Assembly (NCBI GenBank): GCA_017475895.1
Contig: JAFVEQ010000003.1
Location: 1-37,795, forward strand
Direction: 5' to 3'
Source: Rickettsiales bacterium
GTDB taxonomy: Bacteria; Pseudomonadota; Alphaproteobacteria; Rickettsiales; UBA1997
Length of the DNA: 37,795 nucleotides
A program made the translations under genes and the position numbers. Position 1 is the stretch's first letter. Every line of letters starts with the position of its first letter. The notes under the pieces are model-generated. The model worked only from the letters and a program-made list of their open reading frames with translations, was not told the DNA's origin and did no database searches. Shown here in pieces: positions 8,579 through 16,719 of the stretch.

Positions 8579-9208
8579 TTACTTCAATATATCTAAGTAT
8601 TTATTAAGCCTATCTTGCATGTTCTTGCTATTGGAATTCTTTCTCAATAAACCACCAACAAGTGTTTTTGCTTCATCTTTTTTATCCTGTCTCATCAGAA
8701 ATATAATCTTCTGCTCCAGAACCATATCATACAGCGGATTTTTTACATTTTCTAATTTTGAAAATAATTTATTTATTTTATCAATATTCATTTTGTCCTT
8801 ATTTATTTCCATCGACAATAGATTTAATCCGGCATAATTTTTGAAAAATATTTCCTTTTCATTTTCAAATATTTCTCCATAAATGTCTTCAACTTTACTA
8901 AAATTATTACTGTTTTTGTATTCCTCTACAAGCTTCATTCCAGCAAAAGTCTTTGATATTCTTGGTGCACCATCATCACCATATATTTTTTCCAATTCCC
9001 CAACCTTATCAACACTGTTTAATGCCAAAAATATCTTACCACTGTAGTTTTTAATTTTACTATTTTTGTAAGCATTCACAAACATAATCGAAAAAAACAA
9101 AACAAACACGAATAAAACCAAGGCGGTGATTGCACCCATATTATTCATAAAAAACGACTTTACCTTATCCTTTTTAAAATCAAGCTTTAATTCATTAATA
9201 ATTGACAT
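8579..9208 (-). CDS. YfgM/TPR_21-like single-pass membrane protein
   Basis: 209 residues. About 25 charged N-terminal residues are followed by one membrane span (residues 25-48, A-I-T-A-L-V-L-F-V-F-V-L). The rest is a helical, Lys-rich, presumably periplasmic domain with TPR-like helix pairs, for example E-Y-K-N-S-N-N-F-S-K-V and L-M-R-Q-D-K-K-D-E-A-K. This architecture matches YfgM/DUF2659-type proteins, which in E. coli associate with the Sec translocon and periplasmic chaperones. Sequence similarity is only topological by eye. It is the first gene of the operon leading to mnmG and is divergent from the HIT gene with a 57-bp gap. Confidence 0.6.
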   Translation of the reverse strand: MSIINELKLDFKKDKVKSFFMNNMGAITALVLFVFVLFFSIMFVNAYKNSKIKNYSGKIFLALNSVDKVGELEKIYGDDGAPRISKTFAGMKLVEEYKNSNNFSKVEDIYGEIFENEKEIFFKNYAGLNLLSMEINKDKMNIDKINKLFSKLENVKNPLYDMVLEQKIIFLMRQDKKDEAKTLVGGLLRKNSNSKNMQDRLNKYLDILK

Positions 9209-9230
9209 TTTATTATTGATATATTATTTA
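9202..9230 (+). promoter_or_regulatory. Candidate promoter of the HIT-family gene
   Basis: TTGACA (9202-9207), 17-nt spacer, TATTTA (9225-9230). The -35 box overlaps the start codon of the divergent gene. The -10 is imperfect, and a TATACT at 9229-9234 is an alternative at poorer spacing. Confidence 0.4.
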
Positions 9231-9265
9231 TACTACTAGCAAAAAATACCACATAACAATTTAAA

Positions 9266-9601
9266 ATGCAAAGAAAATATGACGAAAATAACGTTTTTTT
9301 TAAAATAATTAATGGAGATCTGCCCTGCAACAAGGTTTATGAGGACGATAAAATACTAAGTTTTCACGATGTAAATCCAAAAGCACCGGTTCACGTTTTG
9401 GTGGTCCCAAAAAATAAATATGTATCATTTAATGACTTTATTAAAAACGCCAGCGAAGAAGAAATAACACATTTCTTTAAAATAGCACAACAAATTGCCG
9501 AAAATTTAAAGCTAAAGTCCTATAGAATAATGGCAAATTGTGGTGAAATGGCCGGTCAGGTTGTATACCATTACCATCTACACATTTTAGGTTACAATTG
9601 A
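9266..9601 (+). CDS. hinT: HIT-family (HinT-like) purine nucleotide hydrolase
   Basis: 111 residues, the size of the HINT branch, whose members hydrolyse AMP-N-linked substrates such as aminoacyl-adenylates. The histidine triad is present as H102-Y-H104-L-H106 in the context GQVVYHYHLHILG. The N-terminal F-F-K-I-I-N-G-D-L-P and D-V-N-P-K-A-P-V-H segments are standard for the family. The gene stands alone on the plus strand between two minus-strand operons and ends 13 bases before the tail of waaA. Confidence 0.92.
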   Translation: MQRKYDENNVFFKIINGDLPCNKVYEDDKILSFHDVNPKAPVHVLVVPKNKYVSFNDFIKNASEEEITHFFKIAQQIAENLKLKSYRIMANCGEMAGQVVYHYHLHILGYN

Positions 9602-9614
9602 ATTTAAGCTATCA

Positions 9615-10889
9615 CTATAGTTTGCTTTCAATGATATCAATTACTTGATTCAAAAGTACACCGTTGTGTAAACTTTTTCTGAAGGCATTATCCATAATAT
9701 TTTTTGTTTTGAGATCATCAGAAAATAAACAGTCAACAATATTAAATAACGTTGCGGCTTTATTATCCTTCAACAATATACAAGCATCATCATTCAGTAG
9801 GTCTTTGTATAACATGTAGTTATTCTCTACATATGGACCGGTAACTACACAACAGTTGTGTTTTATAGCCTCTGCCGGAGTATGACCACCTATACCTTTT
9901 TGAAGAGAACCCGCCATAAATACAACATTATTCAATTCAAAAAATGTTCCGAGATTTCCAAATTTATCGTATATATATAATTCAACATCGTTTTCAAGTT
10001 CCTCATTTGATGATGCCGTTACATATCTTATATTATTTTTATTCATTATTTTTTTTACAGTCTCTATTCTATTCGGGTGTCTTATTATCAACATTGTTAA
10101 CAAATTATCATATTTTCGCTTTAACAACTTATGTGTCTCCAATATAATACCCTCTTCTCCATCATGGGTACAATTAACAAGCCAAGATTTTCTGCCTTTT
10201 ATTTTCTCCTTCAGATGATTATATAAATCATCATCAACAGAACATTTATCCACAAGAAATTTTATATTACCTATAAATTGAACATTCTGAACTCCAAGAT
10301 TTATAAATCTTTTGTAGTCATTTCTAGACTGGGCTAAACATATATCTATGCTATCAAAAATACTTTCCTTCAATTTTTTAAACTTATACCAAAATCTAAA
10401 AGATTTTTTAGAAATCTTACCATTTAAAACTATTATGCTACAAAATTGTTTTGCCATCAGAAACAAATTAGGCCAAAATTCCGATTCAATACCTACCAAA
10501 ATATTGGGTCTCCAGTGTTCCAAAAACTTTTTCACACAACAGGTCATATCTATTGGTATAAATTGATGTATAACCTTGCTTTTATTAGGCAAGTTTTCTA
10601 TCTTATTTTTCACATTTTCAGCACTGGTAACACTTGTTGTGGTTATCAATATGTTATAGTTTTCATTTTCATTCAATCTTTTTATGATGGACCAAGCAGA
10701 ATTTATTTCACCAACACTAACAGCGTTAAACCAAATTAATTTGCCGTTTGGTCGCTCCACATTTGTTTTTCCAAATCTTTCAAGAAATCTATTTTTATCT
10801 TCTTTACCACTAAATTTCCTCCATAACATATAAACAAATATTAGTGGACTAAAAATAAAAAATATCAACCTATATACTTTTATATTCAT
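9615..10889 (-). CDS. waaA: 3-deoxy-D-manno-octulosonic acid (Kdo) transferase
   Basis: Inner-membrane-associated GT-B glycosyltransferase that adds Kdo from CMP-Kdo to lipid A precursor. 424 residues, the family length. An N-terminal membrane-anchor helix (L-I-F-F-I-F-S-P-L-I-F-V-Y) precedes the motif W-F-N-A-V-S-V-G-E, which carries the conserved catalytic glutamate. G-I-E-S-E-F-W-P, N-G-K-I-S-K-K-S and the nucleotide-sugar-binding G-G-H-T-P-A-E-A are also present. I chose ATG 10889, which shares its A with the upstream stop (TGATG) and has AGAGG upstream. The GTG one codon earlier is less likely. It is translationally coupled to the ELM1-family gene. Confidence 0.95.
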   Translation of the reverse strand: MNIKVYRLIFFIFSPLIFVYMLWRKFSGKEDKNRFLERFGKTNVERPNGKLIWFNAVSVGEINSAWSIIKRLNENENYNILITTTSVTSAENVKNKIENLPNKSKVIHQFIPIDMTCCVKKFLEHWRPNILVGIESEFWPNLFLMAKQFCSIIVLNGKISKKSFRFWYKFKKLKESIFDSIDICLAQSRNDYKRFINLGVQNVQFIGNIKFLVDKCSVDDDLYNHLKEKIKGRKSWLVNCTHDGEEGIILETHKLLKRKYDNLLTMLIIRHPNRIETVKKIMNKNNIRYVTASSNEELENDVELYIYDKFGNLGTFFELNNVVFMAGSLQKGIGGHTPAEAIKHNCCVVTGPYVENNYMLYKDLLNDDACILLKDNKAATLFNIVDCLFSDDLKTKNIMDNAFRKSLHNGVLLNQVIDIIESKL

Positions 10890-11878
10890 CACAACCTCTT
10901 TAAAATTTCATTTCTAACATATTCCAGTTCGTTTGGTTTTGTATAGTTAAACGCCTCTATATTTTCCACATCATTATCAACCTTTATTTCTCTGATTATA
11001 TTCTTTTTCACCATCAGATCACAAAATTTTATGTGTTTTTTACCCAACATTTTATCATTTTTGTATACGTACACCGGCCTACCCAATGACGAAACTTCTG
11101 CAATCATGGATATGGAGTCCGCCGTCAAAAATACTATTTTACTCAAATCAATAAAGGAATAGTATGGATTTAAAGTACTACTTTTTCCCCATTTATACAG
11201 ATAAAAGTCACAATCTAAATTATCTTTATTCAGAATAGCAACACAATCTTCCGGTGTTCTTCTGCTGGTTGAAATTAATAAAGTACCTTCATTTCTCTTC
11301 ACAAAAGTTGATATTAGCTTCAATACTTTTTTAAAATCTTCCGTATCAAATTTCTTATCCTTTGTGGCACCGCCAATGGCCAACATATAAAAATTTTGTT
11401 TGTAACCTTTCAGTTGATCCAACCAAAACTCTTTATCTGTAGTCTTTTCAGATAAATTATCAATACAAAGAGCACCGTTAAAGGTTATTATGTTATTATA
11501 TTTATCATATTCAATATCATCATGGGATGGTAATACTACAAAATCAAAATATTTAAAAGAATAGTCAGGATTTAATATACTTATTATTTTTACGATCTTA
11601 CCAACCTTTTTGAAGATATATTTTTTTAAATAAATAGCCAGTCCCGCCAATCTCCTTCCGGAAAATACTATTATACTTGGATAATCAGTGTCCTCTAAAA
11701 CATCATCACTTTCATTAAAGTCTATACCAACGGAAAACGGTTTTATTATGTTTGGTATTGCTATATATTTGGTGTACTCTATATTTTTAATCACAACATC
11801 ATTACTCAAACTGTTAGCAAGCATTTCTGCTTGTTTGCTACTGCCAATTTTAAAATCTTTTAGTACCCAAACTTTCAC
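10889..11878 (-). CDS. ELM1/GtrOC1-family putative nucleoside-diphosphate-sugar epimerase-like protein
   Basis: 329 residues with a GTG start. Recognised as the ELM1 family, known from plant mitochondrial fission factors and common next to LPS genes in Alphaproteobacteria. Visible elements are the N-terminal W-V-L-K-D-F-K-I-G-S-S-K-Q, F-S-G-R-R-L-A-G-L, L-A-I-G-G-A-T-K-D, I-S-T-S-R-R-T-P and the C-terminal T-A-D-S-I-S-M-I-A-E-V. The architecture is GT-B-like. No biochemical activity is established for bacterial members. The TGATG junction with waaA and the divergent kdsD support a role in LPS or surface-glycan assembly, by inference. Confidence 0.85.
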   Translation of the reverse strand: MKVWVLKDFKIGSSKQAEMLANSLSNDVVIKNIEYTKYIAIPNIIKPFSVGIDFNESDDVLEDTDYPSIIVFSGRRLAGLAIYLKKYIFKKVGKIVKIISILNPDYSFKYFDFVVLPSHDDIEYDKYNNIITFNGALCIDNLSEKTTDKEFWLDQLKGYKQNFYMLAIGGATKDKKFDTEDFKKVLKLISTFVKRNEGTLLISTSRRTPEDCVAILNKDNLDCDFYLYKWGKSSTLNPYYSFIDLSKIVFLTADSISMIAEVSSLGRPVYVYKNDKMLGKKHIKFCDLMVKKNIIREIKVDNDVENIEAFNYTKPNELEYVRNEILKRL

Positions 11879-11894
11879 AAGCTGTAATTATAAA

Positions 11895-11922
11895 TTGATT
11901 TTTATTTTGTAGGAAATATAAT
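11895..11922 (+). promoter_or_regulatory. Promoter of kdsD
   Basis: TTGATT (11895-11900), 16-nt spacer, TATAAT (11917-11922). Predicted start near 11929, about 22 nt before the ATG. The -10 box overlaps that of the divergent ELM1-gene promoter. Confidence 0.6.
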
Positions 11923-11942
11923 TAAAGTATATTAAAAATCAA
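11915..11942 (-). promoter_or_regulatory. Promoter of the ELM1-family gene and waaA
   Basis: Minus strand TTGATT (11937-11942), 16-nt spacer, TATATT (11915-11920). Predicted start near 11908, about 30 nt before the GTG at 11878. It shares four bases of -10 with the kdsD promoter. Confidence 0.55.
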
Positions 11943-11950
11943 TAGAAAAT

Positions 11951-12928
11951 ATGCTATTCAACAGGCAAAAAATTATAGATTCAGGAAGAGAATCTGTAAA
12001 AACAGAAATGGAGGGAATACAAACTTTATTTGATAAATCAATCAATGAAAACTTTATAGAGCTAATAGATTTAATAATGAATATAAAAGGACGAGTATTT
12101 TTAAGTGCCGTCGGAAAACCAGGATATATAGCTAGAAAGGCAGCAGCGACATTAACATCCACCGGCACACCATCGTTTTTTATACATCCAGACGAAGCCA
12201 GCCATGGTGATATGGGTAACATCACTAAAGATGATATAGTCATACTAATATCTAACTCCGGCGGCTCAACAGAATTAAATGATATAATAGCCTACTGTAA
12301 GAGATTTTCAATAACATTAGTTGGAATGACCAGAAAGGCCGATTCATTTTTAGCAAAATCAGCGGATTTATCAATAATTCTAGAAAATACACCGGAAACC
12401 AATAAAATTACAGCTCCCACAACAAGTACAACAATGTTTATGGTATATTTAGACACTGTGGCAACGGTTCTAATAGAGTTAAAGGGTTTTAACAATGAAA
12501 AATTTAAGGTATTTCATCCGGGTGGAAAGCTTGGTGCATCTCTTGTAAAAATTAACGAAATTATGAGAACTGGTTATAGTATCCCAACTATAGATATTAA
12601 TAAAACAATGGAAGATGCCATAAATGAAATGACGGCAAAGGCCATGGGTGCTGTGTGTATTCTACAGGATAATAAACTTGTCGGTATAATATCCGATGGA
12701 GATCTGAGAAGAAAGACAATAGAATACAAAAACATAGTTGATAAAAAAATAGAAGATATAATGACAAAAAATCCTATATTTCTTGAGGATGATAAATTGG
12801 CCATTGAAGCAGTAAACATAATGACAGAAAAACAAAGATATATACAGGTTATACCAGTAATAAACAAAAATAGAAATGTTGTTGGTATGATTCACATACA
12901 GGATTTATTTAAGGCAAAAATAATATAG
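11951..12928 (+). CDS. kdsD: D-arabinose-5-phosphate isomerase (KdsD/KpsF family)
   Basis: Converts ribulose-5-phosphate to arabinose-5-phosphate, the first committed step of Kdo synthesis. 325 residues, the usual length. The N-terminal SIS domain (about 40-180) shows A-V-G-K-P-G-Y-I-A-R-K, T-G-T-P-S-F-F-I-H-P-D-E-A-S-H-G-D and S-N-S-G-G-S-T-E. The characteristic F-H-P-G-G-K-L-G follows. Two CBS repeats (about 205-325) include the G-D-L-R-R element. No Shine-Dalgarno is seen before the ATG in the short predicted leader. It is divergent from the Kdo transferase operon, so supply and use of Kdo meet at one promoter region. ftsY follows after ten bases. Confidence 0.95.
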   Translation: MLFNRQKIIDSGRESVKTEMEGIQTLFDKSINENFIELIDLIMNIKGRVFLSAVGKPGYIARKAAATLTSTGTPSFFIHPDEASHGDMGNITKDDIVILISNSGGSTELNDIIAYCKRFSITLVGMTRKADSFLAKSADLSIILENTPETNKITAPTTSTTMFMVYLDTVATVLIELKGFNNEKFKVFHPGGKLGASLVKINEIMRTGYSIPTIDINKTMEDAINEMTAKAMGAVCILQDNKLVGIISDGDLRRKTIEYKNIVDKKIEDIMTKNPIFLEDDKLAIEAVNIMTEKQRYIQVIPVINKNRNVVGMIHIQDLFKAKII

Positions 12929-12938
12929 AGGCAATTTT

Positions 12939-13859
12939 ATGTTCAGATTTTCAAACACTATAAACAAGAATGATGAAGAATTAGCAAAATCTTCCAGCAA
13001 AATAAAAAATGGTTTACTATCAATTTTCAATAGTAAAAAATTAGATGAAAATATGTTGGAAGAACTTGAAGAACTATTGATAACGAGTGATATAAATATA
13101 AACATCGTCAATGAAATAATTGATTTTTTGAGAAAAAACAAGTTTGATAAAAGTATAACCATTGATGATGTTAAGAGTATAATTTTTAAAAAAATCAAAA
13201 ATACATTTAGTGGTATAGTAAATAAAGAAGTAACGCTGGATAAAAAACCATACGTTATGATGTTTTTGGGTGTCAATGGATCTGGTAAAACAACTGTGAT
13301 AGGTAAATTAGCTTATCAGTTAAAACAAAATGATAAAAAAGTTTTGCTGGCCGCCTGTGATACATTTAGAGTTGGTGCAACGGAACAACTGAAGATTTGG
13401 GCAAAGAGAGCCGGAGTTGATATAGTTACAGCTGAAAAAGAAGGCGAAGATCCGGCATCTGTTGCCTATAAAGCAATGATAAAGGCACAACAAAACGATT
13501 ACGATGTATTACTGATAGATACAGCCGGAAGGCTACAGAATAACGTTAATTTAATGAACGAGTTATCTAAAGTGGAAAAAATCATCAAAAAAATTGATAA
13601 TTCAGCACCCCATAACAATGTTATAGTTCTGGATGCCACCAGTGGACAAAACACAATAAAACAGGTTGATCTATTTCAAAAATACGTCAACATTGACAAT
13701 ATTATAATAAACAAAATGGATGGAACATCTAAAGGTGGTATTTTGGTATCGATAGTGGATAAATTTAAAAAACCTATTTTAGCCGTTGGTGTGGGTGAAA
13801 AGATTGAAGATATTAAGAATTTTGACGTGGACGAGTTCATAAATAATCTACTGTATTAA
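12939..13859 (+). CDS. ftsY: Signal recognition particle receptor FtsY
   Basis: SRP receptor GTPase that delivers ribosome-nascent chain complexes to the Sec translocon. 306 residues, a compact form with only a short N-terminal region and no long acidic A domain. The helical N domain (about 15-95) precedes the G domain. P-loop G111-VNGSGKTT, D-T-F-R-V-G-A-T-E-Q-L, D-T-A-G-R, N-K-M-D-G-T-S-K-G-G and the closing G-V-G-E-K-I-E-D motif are all present. A GAGG site precedes ATG 12939. The gene lies between kdsD and a DUF5131 gene with gaps of 10 and 3 nt, so the three form one operon. YidC, a partner in membrane insertion, is elsewhere in this window. Confidence 0.96.
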   Translation: MFRFSNTINKNDEELAKSSSKIKNGLLSIFNSKKLDENMLEELEELLITSDININIVNEIIDFLRKNKFDKSITIDDVKSIIFKKIKNTFSGIVNKEVTLDKKPYVMMFLGVNGSGKTTVIGKLAYQLKQNDKKVLLAACDTFRVGATEQLKIWAKRAGVDIVTAEKEGEDPASVAYKAMIKAQQNDYDVLLIDTAGRLQNNVNLMNELSKVEKIIKKIDNSAPHNNVIVLDATSGQNTIKQVDLFQKYVNIDNIIINKMDGTSKGGILVSIVDKFKKPILAVGVGEKIEDIKNFDVDEFINNLLY

Positions 13860-13862
13860 TTT

Positions 13863-14765
13863 ATGCATGATATTTGGAACCCGTGGCATGGCTGTGTAAA
13901 AAAGAGTGAAGGTTGCCAAAATTGTTACATGTATTTTCTTGATAAACAGCGACATCAAGATGGCAGTAATATTTACAGAGTTAAAAACAACTTCGATTAT
14001 CCAATTCAAAGGGACAAAAACGGGTTATTCAAAATAAAAAGTGGAGAACAAATCAGAGTCTGTATGACCTCAGATTTTTTTCTTGAGGAGGCGGATCAGT
14101 GGAGGGATGAAACGTGGAAAATTATGAAACAAAGACCAGATGTTGTCTTTTTCCTGCTGACAAAAAGACCCGAAAGAGTTAAAAATTGTCTTCCCAGTGA
14201 CTGGGGTAATGGTTGGGAAAATATATTCTTCAACGTAACATGTGAAAATCAAAAAAGAGCCGACGAAAGAATACCAATAATGTTTGATTTACCTTTTAAG
14301 CATAAAGGTATAATGGTTGCTCCATTTATAGAGGAGGTTTCCATTAAAAAATATTTATCACAACATCAAATAGAACAGGTGATAGCTGGTGGTGAGAATT
14401 ATGATGGTTGCAGATTATTAAAATATGAATGGGTAAAAAAATTACATGAGGAGTGTGTAGAATACAACACAACTTTTTGTTTTATAGAAACAGGAACAAA
14501 ATTTGAAAGAGGTGGAAAAATATACACAACCTATAGTAAAAGACAGCAAAGCGTTATGGCATTTGAAACAGGATTACAGTTTATCGGCAAAGAAATAAAC
14601 TTCAAACTTGACTTTTCAAATAACAACGATCTATTTGGAAATGATAACGTTTATAAAAAAACTTTCAGAGAAAGATGTAATAATTGCGGTAGCAGAATAA
14701 TCTGCAACGGCTGCGTCAATTGTGGAATATGCGATAACAATTGCGAAGAATGCGGAAAATTATAA
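13863..14765 (+). CDS. Gp37/Gp68-family (DUF5131) cysteine-rich protein
   Basis: 300 residues. The N-terminus W-N-P-W-H-G-C-x6-C-x2-C-Y is the family hallmark (Cys11, Cys18, Cys21), resembling a metal or iron-sulfur site. T-S-D-F-F-L-E-E-A, L-L-T-K-R-P-E-R, N-V-T-C-E-N-Q and A-G-G-E follow in typical order. The last 30 residues add a knot of nine cysteines in C-x2-C groups that looks like one or two zinc knuckles. The family is named after phage proteins but is widespread in chromosomes. Its function is unknown, and a radical-SAM-like fold has been suggested by the Cys spacing. It is the third gene after kdsD and ftsY, with its last 6 bases overlapping proS on the opposite strand. Confidence 0.85.
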   Translation: MHDIWNPWHGCVKKSEGCQNCYMYFLDKQRHQDGSNIYRVKNNFDYPIQRDKNGLFKIKSGEQIRVCMTSDFFLEEADQWRDETWKIMKQRPDVVFFLLTKRPERVKNCLPSDWGNGWENIFFNVTCENQKRADERIPIMFDLPFKHKGIMVAPFIEEVSIKKYLSQHQIEQVIAGGENYDGCRLLKYEWVKKLHEECVEYNTTFCFIETGTKFERGGKIYTTYSKRQQSVMAFETGLQFIGKEINFKLDFSNNNDLFGNDNVYKKTFRERCNNCGSRIICNGCVNCGICDNNCEECGKL

Positions 14766-16028
14766 AATAATTTCCTTCACTCTGCTTTCAACCTCACTAA
14801 TTTTGATTTCCTGCGGGTAGCCTCCGGATAGACCAAAATATTTCATTTCACAAACACCTTTGTCCATATTTTTTCTACTTACAACAATTCTAATTGGTGC
14901 ACCAATTAGATCGGCATTAGCGAATTTTGAACCAGCTCTATCATCTGTAGTATCAACTATAACATTAAAATATTTTTCCAAATCATTATGAAGTTTCATT
15001 GCAAAATCAACAACATCTCCATCATTACCTATCGAAACAATATGAATCTTAAATGGAGCAATTTCTCTGTTAAACACAATGGTTTTATCATCTGTATTTT
15101 GCTCCAAAAGACAACCAAACACACGACTTACACCTATACCATAGCAACCCATAACAACATTTTTTTGTTCACCGTTTGCGTCGTTAAAAATACATTTCAT
15201 AGGTTTTGAATATTTATCATTCAATTTAAAAATATTGCCAATTTCAATACCTCTATCACTTTTCAAGTCGCCGCCACATTTAGGACAACTGTGACTTGTT
15301 TGTGTCTCTAAAATTTCCTTATTGTAGCTAACACCGCAACTTTTACAGGTGTATATGGTATCTTCACCACTGTCATTTAGCATCTGAAATTCATGGGAAA
15401 CATTACCACCCATATCGCCACCGGGTGCTTCTGCCACAACAACATTTCTTAATCCGATTCTTTCGTAAATTTTTAGATATGTATCTTTCATAATATCATA
15501 GTAGTTGTCTAAATCCTCCATGGATACATGAAAAGAATAAGCATCCTTCATCATAAATTCACGACAACGAATCAATCCGGCTCTCACCCTCAGTTCATCT
15601 CTGTATTTTGTTTGTATCTGGTATAAACAAAGAGAATTTGGAGAAATAGGAAGCTGTTTATAGCTGTTTATTATACCTCTGGCATAGTCTGTTACAATTT
15701 CTTCATGTGTTGGATTTATAACGGAATCAGTACCAGCACGATTTTTAAACTTTAACAATATATCAATGTTTTCACGTCCAGTTTCTCTCCACAGAGACAA
15801 TGGAGAAATGACAGGCATATTTATCTCCTGACAACCTATTTTATTTAGTTCCTCACAAATTATTTGTTTAATATTTTGAAGCACCCTAAAACCAATACTG
15901 GAATAGGTATACAATCCAGCTCCAGTTTGATGTATATAGCCACCCTTTAGGGCTAATTTATGTCCCAATGTTGTTGCCTCCGCAGGCAATTCTTTAATTC
16001 TCTTAATAAATAAATTTTCTATTTTCAT
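14760..16028 (-). CDS. proS: Prolyl-tRNA synthetase, form without the editing (INS) domain
   Basis: Class II synthetase charging tRNA-Pro. 422 residues from ATG 16028, which has AGG upstream and lies seven bases after the previous stop. A longer reading into the upstream lipoprotein gene is rejected. Visible are motif 1 around G-C-Q-E-I-N-M-P-V, the T-H-E-E and motif 2 region Y-R-D-E-L-R-V-R-A-G-L-I-R-C-R-E-F, motif 3 G-C-Y-G-I-G-V-S-R, and a C-terminal anticodon-binding domain. The 180-residue INS editing domain of E. coli ProRS is absent. At its place is a compact C-x2-C...C-x2-C ribbon (T-C-K-S-C-G and S-C-P-K-C-G-G). Proofreading of alanyl-tRNA-Pro may therefore depend on a separate factor. 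Confidence 0.95.
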   Translation of the reverse strand: MKIENLFIKRIKELPAEATTLGHKLALKGGYIHQTGAGLYTYSSIGFRVLQNIKQIICEELNKIGCQEINMPVISPLSLWRETGRENIDILLKFKNRAGTDSVINPTHEEIVTDYARGIINSYKQLPISPNSLCLYQIQTKYRDELRVRAGLIRCREFMMKDAYSFHVSMEDLDNYYDIMKDTYLKIYERIGLRNVVVAEAPGGDMGGNVSHEFQMLNDSGEDTIYTCKSCGVSYNKEILETQTSHSCPKCGGDLKSDRGIEIGNIFKLNDKYSKPMKCIFNDANGEQKNVVMGCYGIGVSRVFGCLLEQNTDDKTIVFNREIAPFKIHIVSIGNDGDVVDFAMKLHNDLEKYFNVIVDTTDDRAGSKFANADLIGAPIRIVVSRKNMDKGVCEMKYFGLSGGYPQEIKISEVESRVKEIIL

Positions 16029-16035
16029 ATAACAC

Positions 16036-16719
16036 CTACTTAAATAAATTTCTAAATCTGTTTTTAATACTGTTAACCACACCGGTATTCTTGTTGTTTT
16101 CCCTGTTTTCCTCTTCCTTTTCTTTCAGATAAATTTCTCTCTTTACTCTGTTCATTATATCGATATAGTCAAAATTTCTTTGCATAGTTATGTTATCGAT
16201 ATAATTATACTCCTTTTCTTTTCTCAACATTAAACTACCATATAATTGTTCTCTCGATGGTTCGACATCGTCAAAATTAACCCTATCTTTTGAGTAGTCC
16301 TTGTAGTTGTTCTCCAGATACACAATGTCACCACAATTATATGTACAGGAATCACTTATATCGCTGTCCTTTAATTTTCTTTCTCTGTAGTATATACTCA
16401 AATCAGAGTCCAAATATTTTATTTCTTCTTTTTTTTTCTCTTCGTCGATGTAACCGGTATTTTTATATTCTCTTTTTAGCTTTGTACCGTTTATAGAATT
16501 ATAATACTTAGAATCTATTAAATCAGTTTTGTTATCTCTATAATAAATGTCGTTTTCCTTTGCTATTTTCATGTGTTTACTCTTCTGTGCTCTTATCTTA
16601 AGACCATTATTTTTCAAAAATTCTTCATTATACTTTTTTGCAGGATCGTATCTCACGGTCGTGCAGGAGCAAAACAACAAAAGAAAAATAAAAAATTTCA
16701 AACTATCTTTTAAACACAT
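16036..16719 (-). CDS. Predicted lipoprotein, highly charged, function unknown
   Basis: 227 residues from ATG 16719. A TTG nine bases earlier is possible but less likely. A signal peptide (F-F-I-F-L-L-L-F-C-S-C) ends in a lipobox with Cys about residue 19. The mature part is extremely rich in Lys, Glu, Asp, Asn and Tyr and looks largely helical or disordered. No domain is recognised. The first 17 bases overlap the SPOR-domain gene upstream and proS follows after seven bases, so it is the middle gene of a three-gene operon. Being coupled to a SPOR protein hints at a cell-wall or division role, by context only. Confidence 0.7.
   Translation of the reverse strand: MCLKDSLKFFIFLLLFCSCTTVRYDPAKKYNEEFLKNNGLKIRAQKSKHMKIAKENDIYYRDNKTDLIDSKYYNSINGTKLKREYKNTGYIDEEKKKEEIKYLDSDLSIYYRERKLKDSDISDSCTYNCGDIVYLENNYKDYSKDRVNFDDVEPSREQLYGSLMLRKEKEYNYIDNITMQRNFDYIDIMNRVKREIYLKEKEEENRENNKNTGVVNSIKNRFRNLFK

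Noticed and set aside
16029..16082. Longer N-terminus for ProRS
   Set aside because: The extra 18 residues lie within the upstream lipoprotein gene and do not match ProRS. ATG 16028 has a proper ribosome site and M-K-I-E-N-L-F fits the family.
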